From assembly GCF_000218685.1 (NCBI RefSeq), contig NW_006763291.1, positions 1,272,286 to 1,336,285 on the forward strand: DNA of 64,000 nucleotides, in the 5' to 3' direction. This document shows, piece by piece, positions 58,738 through 64,000 of this stretch (the first letter of the stretch is position 1; every line of letters begins with the position of its first letter). The stretch is from Serpula lacrymans var. lacrymans S7.9 (lineage: Eukaryota; Basidiomycota; Agaricomycetes; Boletales; Serpulaceae). The notes under the pieces were generated by a model. The model saw only the letters and a list, made by a program, of their open reading frames with translations. It searched no databases and had not been told where the DNA came from. The position numbers and the translations under genes were made by a program.

Positions 58738-59783
58738 ATGACTCCCGCGACAGACGTAGAAAATCCAGTCGACGATACGACTTTTGCTGCTCTTTCCAGG
58801 CACGTAAGACGTCGCATAGACGATGCCTTCGACGAAGCCTCCGGTGCTACTCCCAAACAGCACCCTCGCAAAAGAAGAAAAGTAGACCACGCCATAGAAC
58901 CAGGCGGTTTTGTGATAGAGGATGCTGGCGGTTTCATACCAGAAGACATCGAGCCGGGAGGATTTTTAGTCGATGAAGTTTCTGATGGGAGTGAACTAGC
59001 GATCGACGACCAAGACCCCGCCAAAAATATCAACCTTGAGACCGAAGCTCTTGAGTTTCGTATACCGTTGTCATCCGTCCCGCATGCTCTACAGCTTCTC
59101 GATGTGCCTGCCGATGAAGAAGTGCTTTCTGTGTTCCGTCAGGCTGCTTCCGGCTGGGGAGCGCGCTCTAACGAGGAAGGGGTTAGTAGGAAAGACTGGA
59201 GGGCGGTTTGCACTGTGCTTCTTGAACAGGAACAAGATAACGAAGACGATCTGAATACTGCAGACATTGGTCTGGACGAAGACTTTGCTCCTGGGGATGC
59301 AGATGATGATGGCGAGGACTATCGCATGTCAGACGAAGATGAGTTCAGCAACGTATCTGGGTCCGATGAGGAGTATCTGGAGGGTGTTGCATCTACTTCG
59401 CGCAAGCAGTCCCACAAATCTAGGGCCTCGAGATCATCACTACCGCACTTTGACAATGAGGACCCACGTCAACTGAATTCCCACCAGAAACACGAATGCC
59501 GCGAGGCATTTTCTTTAATTTTCCCTGACGTTCCAGACACGGATTTAGACCAACAAAAGATCATGATCAAAGACATCACGCGAGTCGCAAAAATGCTAAA
59601 GGAAAAATTGAAAGCTGAAGATGTAAGTCACAACCAGCTCTGTACATTTATTTCATTCATTTTAATACTGGGGCGCCTCAACCTAAGATTGTTGAAATGC
59701 TCGAGACGTTTTCTTCCTCGCCTGACAAGTCAATGAGCCTCGATGACTTCGGGCGCATGATGGTGGAGGCCAAAATGGTTTAA
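58738..59783 (+). CDS. Acidic EF-hand-like nuclear protein, possible Rad33-type repair factor
   Basis: Two exons, 58738-59622 and 59688-59783, give 326 residues. The N-terminus has a bipartite basic signal (PRKRRKVD) and a repeat of the form EPGGF-[VL]-[IV]-[ED] with GGFIPED between. The middle is a long acidic segment containing DNEDDLNTADIGLDEDFAPG. The C-terminal third looks like a calmodulin-type helix-loop-helix pair: EAFSLIFPDVPDTDLDQQKI, MIKDITRVAKMLKEKLKAED and, in exon 2, SSPDKSMSLDDFGRMMVEAK. Calcium ligands are poorly conserved. Yeast Rad33, which binds Rad4/XPC, has a similar degenerate EF fold, but that comparison is only suggestive. No membrane or signal segment is seen. Confidence 0.75.
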
Positions 59784-59961
59784 TCATTGCATTCTCAGTC
59801 CAACTCCGATCAATCCTGTTCAAAGTAAATATCCAGTACAATTTTTCATCACAAGTTAACATAGAATACATATACATTCAGGCGACGGGCGCAGAACACC
59901 AAGAGAATCGCAGACACCCAAAGATGAAACAACGGTCTAGTCTTTAAGCCACTTGGTATCA

Positions 59962-60510
59962 TCAATTCGTAGCACCGTAGTTCACCTGGCCTGGCACGTA
60001 GCCTTGATTGTAGCCGCCCTGGTTTAGTGGTGCGTATTGGCCGTTCCCAGTGTCTGCAGAAAGAAAGAGAAAGATAAGAGTTCATCAGAACATGTAAAAG
60101 CAGTGCCCAATATGTAATACGCACACAAGAAACCACCCCTTCCATAGCGTTCTTCTGCTTTCATTTTCTTGTAGATTAGCCAGCAATGCATGCTACAGAA
60201 TAACAGATGAGCAAGGGCGCTAAATGTATGTAGAAAGTCAACCATACTATATGTCCTGGGAAGTAACCAAGACTATCGGCTTGTCAGCATCTACCACTTC
60301 TGACATTTGAGACAGGATAACATACATGGTGAGGAGGATGTTGATAAGCAAGTCACAGCTACACCCAGTGATGAATGCTACTGAAGCTGGAGGAAACAGG
60401 ATGGCGACCTAAAGACACGGTAAAGTGTTAAGCTGACCACTGTCACAATATAATGCGTTGGTGAGAGTGCTACTGACGAGAATGAGAAGGACATCGGAAG
60501 TCTTAACCAT
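59962..60510 (-). CDS. PMP3: Plasma membrane proteolipid 3 (PMP3/UPF0057)
   Basis: This is a tiny two-helix membrane protein that affects membrane potential and salt tolerance. The start MVKTSDVLLIL lies at 60510. It splices to VAILFPPASVAFITGCSCDL, the family signature (PP..VA....G....L), then LLINILLTM, and continues with the HAFWLIYKKMKAEERYGRGG exon. The C-terminus extends as YAPLNQGGYNQGYVPGQVNY. This Gly/Tyr/Asn-rich extension is longer than the roughly 55-residue bacterial and yeast proteins and common in filamentous fungi. Three short introns are present. It is flanked head-on by the 3' end of the EF-hand-like gene at 179 bp. Confidence 0.9.
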
Positions 60511-60928
60511 GGTGAAGATGTTGAGCAAGTGAAAAGCCCAAGCGTTTTGCACAGCGTTCTTTATATTCTCGTAACTGCGGCGCAGGCGCCACACACTTGC
60601 ACAATATGGACATGGCCCCAACAACGAGTTTAGGGTTAGAAATCATTGATGATTCAGAAAAAAACCAGGAACACTTGAAAACTTGCTTCGAAAACGCAGT
60701 GATGGAATCATATATATATCAGTCAGTCAGCTTATAGCATAGTGGCATATCCTGGTCTACAGAATTATGCAACATACAACAACCTCGATGTAGTGCTAAC
60801 ACTTGACTGCTCAAGTGTCAGTGCGAGGGAATATTAATTGATATTAAGGTATCGGTATCCAGTGTCCTCGTGGCCTCCAGTGCACAGGAGCAGGTATAGT
60901 ATACGGAAGTAACAAGGAAAATGTATGG
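60511..60928. other. Intergenic region between PMP3 and the G-alpha gene
   Basis: A 418 bp spacer carrying the PMP3 promoter and the G-alpha 3' UTR. A TATATATAT string lies near 60710. No gene is seen. Confidence 0.4.
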
Positions 60929-62858
60929 TCAAAGATATCCGGCGGTGAGAAGATTATGCAAGAGAGCACCTTCCTGGACTGTTGTAGGTTATCAGATTCA
61001 GACCACGGATAAGAATGAGAACGACTCACTGCGTTTGATCACGGTTGCTGTCGTTTTGGCATTCTGGAAAACATAAATGAACAAGGATCATTGAGGTATA
61101 CGGGTACTTACAATTGCGCAAGTTATGTGGGTGTAGAGCTTTCGCGGTGAAGGAGAGATGGTTTTGTGGATGTGTTCAAATTTGCGATCAAGATCTGTAA
61201 ACCATTGATTTTCGGCGCGCGACAGCTTATTGAGAGAGCTGCTCACATTTGGTGACAGAACGTGTGTCGTTAGCATCTCGATACGATGAAACATATTTGG
61301 CAAATGGAACACCAGATTTCAATTTCTTATCCAAGATATCGCATTTATTGAGAAGCAGGATGAAGTGGACTTCAGAAAGAAGCTGGTTGCCACACACTGA
61401 TTTCCACGAATCGAATACAGCAGTCTGATACAATACGATTTCATCAGATTTTAAAGCAATAATAGATGTTAGTTGAATGAACTTACTAGTCGGTTTGTTC
61501 TCGGATCGTCGTCCAGAGGCTGGTCGAAAGCACAAATTGGCGCAAGGAATATTACCACTTTGACTTAAAATACCATATCAGTAAAGAACATTCCCTCAAT
61601 GCAAACACACAAAGTTCAATACCATCATCAACAAAAGGCGCCCAAACAGCTGATTAAAACATCTATTATTATTCAATACTTCAACGGGACATAAATTAAG
61701 CGCACCTCGTTGTCCGCCGGCACCCCCAACGTCATAAAACAACCAGTCTTTCCCATGGCCAGACCCTAGACACAGGTCACGGTGATCAAAAAAAATTGCC
61801 GAAAAAATGGATAGAGAAATCGTACCTTCGTTGATGACTATCCGATGCTCTTCGACGCCACTGGTTGGCAATCGTGCCCGAAGAATGTCATCTAACAAGT
61901 CTTGTTATTACAAGTCACTCGAGACTTTCAAGAGATAACTTACTAGTGGTTGGCATATAATCGTGAGCAGCAACGCGACCCGCATCAGGTAGAAAGCTGT
62001 TTACTGTCAGCGTCATCGACTATCAGGATAATCTGTCAAACAAACTGACAAGCCCGACTGTTCTTCCAATGCGATGCTCCGGGTTTTTAAAGTAGCCTGA
62101 ATACTTTCGTTTGCCCATAACGACACGATGTCATCCTTGCAAGCCTCTATAACTCTTTGAGAATCGTCTACGTCATCCACGCCGAACACATTAGACTCGG
62201 ATGAGCGTTTAAATTTTGAAAGTGCTTTCCAGCCTGTATAGAGAGGCGAGTCTATGGATGCACCGCCACGAGTCGGAAATGAATTCCCTTCATCTCCCGA
62301 AACGGGTCCCGAAGCAGAATGTCGTCGCAATAACAAATTCTCTACGTGGCGCAAAGGTGCTAGCCTAAGAGCTAGACGGCGGAGATGGTCTGAGATGGCT
62401 TTTGAAGCAGAGTCTGTACTCGATGGCCGAGATCCTTTGTTGTCCAGAAGATCGAGAATACAATTTACAGAACGGATTAGGTTGAATCGAATTACAGCTC
62501 TCCATGCACTGAGATCAGACTGGAAAGCCTGTGGGTGGAAGTACAAGTGGAAGTTTTTGAGTATTGTTGATTTTCCAGATTCTGATTGACCTGGGAATCA
62601 CGGGATGTGTTTTGGGCCTAAGCACGTGCAACAAGGAGCCCAAAAGAACATCTCACCTAGGACGAGTATTTTAATCTGTGCTCGATGCTTTTGCTTCTCC
62701 GACTTTTCTAGTTCAATAGAACGGTCAATCGATTCGCTGACTATTCTAGCCTTTCGCTCATCCTCGAGACGAATCTGCTTCTCGGAATCAGATTCATGAG
62801 CAGGAGGAGGTGGAGGCCAGGCGGAATCATGCGACTTTGAAAGCAAATGTCGCGACAT
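60929..62858 (-). CDS. Non-canonical heterotrimeric G-protein alpha subunit
   Basis: A GTP-binding signal transducer acting at the inner plasma membrane. The start MSRHLLSKSHDSAWPPPPPA lies at 62858 and the end LLHNLLTAGYL at 60929. The P-loop is assembled across exons as KILVLGQSESGKSTILKNFH. The helical domain is enlarged by an insert rich in Ser, Arg and Leu (LRRLALRLAPLRHVENLLLR). Switch I keeps the ADP-ribosylation Arg (ILRARLPTSGVEEHRI). Switch II reads FYDVGGAGGQRGAWAPFVDD rather than DVGGQRSERKKW. The guanine-specificity motif is FILLLNKCDILDKKLKSGVP, and the last motif is HITCAI. There is no N-terminal Met-Gly, so no N-myristoylation is expected. This shape matches the large basidiomycete-specific G-alpha group. 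GTP hydrolysis may differ because of the altered switch II. Confidence 0.88.
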
Positions 62859-64000
62859 AAACGGGTACGGTCAAGATAGGGTGTTGTAGAATGCTTGGGA
62901 TGCGGCTGACGGTTCAAACCGATCCAGTTAGACGGACTTGCGACAAGGAGAGGATGAAAGGAGAGAAAGGACCGAAAGATTGAGATTTACGAGACTGCGA
63001 TGAAGAGCGATAAAATTATGTAGATGGGCTAGGTTAGTAATAGTGTGAGCCTGACGACTCGGACTCAAACCATCGCATCGCATATATTCGCGGCTAAGCT
63101 ATAGTGCAGACTTACGACACGCTAAAGGATATTTCGTCTACGAACCTGAAACTCCGCAAATCTTGTGGGATACGAGTGCCATGGCGGTTGATTCGAAGAC
63201 ATATTTTAACCTTCTGACAATGCGTACACAGCGTGGTTGTTATGTTCGCGAGATTCGCGCTGCTTGGGGCTACACGCCAAAAAGTGGGATATATCGTACC
63301 GATATAAAGAATGGCGAGGCTATGACTAATGTCGGTTGGATTTCGGCATATGGTCTTCGCGCTGTAAAGAAAATAAATAATAGTTTTTCATGCCATCGGT
63401 ATCGCCATGGCACACTGGGACAAGACCAAATTGGTCTCTGCACGATCACGTCAAAGTGTTCACCCCGTATCGTGTTGGGGGGTTACAGATTATGTTGCCG
63501 TGCTATCTCGAGACTACATAGTTGGTGAGATATATATTCTATATCTGAGGAAAGACATATCCTATGCTTTGTGTCAGATATGCAAGTTGCCTACGTGTGC
63601 GTATATAGATGTCATATTGACTAGTTGATATATGATCTACCTGGCAAATATATCTCGACCATCTTTGACTATATGCATATTGTATAAAGAAAATTCCTGA
63701 TTTTTATAATGTCTGCAACTATCAATGGGTACTAATATACTACACTCAAAAACAGGACTAAAATGATCATAGAAACTGACTCATAGATGAAGTATCCTCT
63801 AATGAATTCACCATACAAGTTTCTTCTGAATGGTATTCTGCCAGGGAGGCTGCAAGGCTTTCGCAAGATTGAGAACCTTCCTTTGTCTGGGGAATTCCTG
63901 AAGATCCATTTGGAAACAATCGACCATATCCCTGTTCCATACATGAGTATTGAAAGAAATATCATCCTTGTGGTACATACCGACAATATTCACTCTCATA
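62859..64000. other. Right-edge region, no gene assigned
   Basis: After the G-alpha promoter the sequence turns AT-rich with many TATA-like strings. Open stretches on both strands (for example 63181-63528 + and 63808-63999 -) show no recognised family. The minus-strand one reaches the window edge, so it could be the end exon of a gene that continues outside. Confidence 0.35.

Noticed and set aside
63181..63528. Open frame on the plus strand near the right edge
   Set aside because: No recognisable domain, random-looking composition, and the longest version needs a non-ATG start. Not called.
63808..63999. Open frame on the minus strand reaching the window edge
   Set aside because: It could be a terminal exon of an outside gene, but there is no family signal and no way to test it within this window.

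Overview
The window is nuclear DNA from a filamentous basidiomycete, most likely an agaricomycete. The evidence is dense intron-rich genes with 45-70 nt GT/AG introns, several microexons, a FunK1-type kinase with the usual basic C-terminus, a large non-canonical G-alpha subunit and a GPI-anchored secreted protein. There are no rRNA or tRNA genes, no CRISPR array and no recognisable transposon. I find 23 protein-coding genes. The one at the left edge (EXO70) runs off the window. Exon coordinates were read by eye from splice signals and reading-frame continuity. For both E(z)-like genes, ATG18, BIR1, the tandem phosphatase and the 40.1 kb gene, the joined exons sum to an exact open frame.

Layout. 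0-7.3 kb: EXO70 (-), HAP3/NF-YB (+), a basidiomycete hypothetical (-) and autophagy PROPPIN ATG18 (-). 7.6-19.7 kb: an accessory-looking block bounded by two inverted Enhancer-of-zeste-type H3K27 methyltransferase paralogs (+ and -). They enclose an MFS transporter, a tandem dual-specificity phosphatase with a degenerate second active site, and a small mitochondrial low-complexity protein. 20.8-26 kb: a FunK1 kinase and a secretory-pathway protein. 26.7-36 kb: BIR1 (survivin), tRNase Z and the cohesin releaser WAPL. 36-46.5 kb: a delta-12-type fatty acid desaturase, a small conserved protein, a GPI-anchored protein and a GMC oxidoreductase. 47.7-55 kb: MSH2 and tRNA m5C methyltransferase NCL1/TRM4, convergent. 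55.6-63 kb: an MFS transporter, an EF-hand-like nuclear protein, PMP3 and a G-alpha subunit.

The most notable observations are: the inverted pair of E(z) paralogs, both with an altered NHS motif in the SET domain; five microexons of 8-12 nt in unrelated genes, some encoding catalytic or cofactor residues; a symmetric-exon duplication in WAPL; a non-AUG, mitochondrial-presequence-like extension on tRNase Z; an apparent lesion in the mismatch-recognition domain of MSH2; and a 13-bp-arm inverted repeat upstream of the desaturase.
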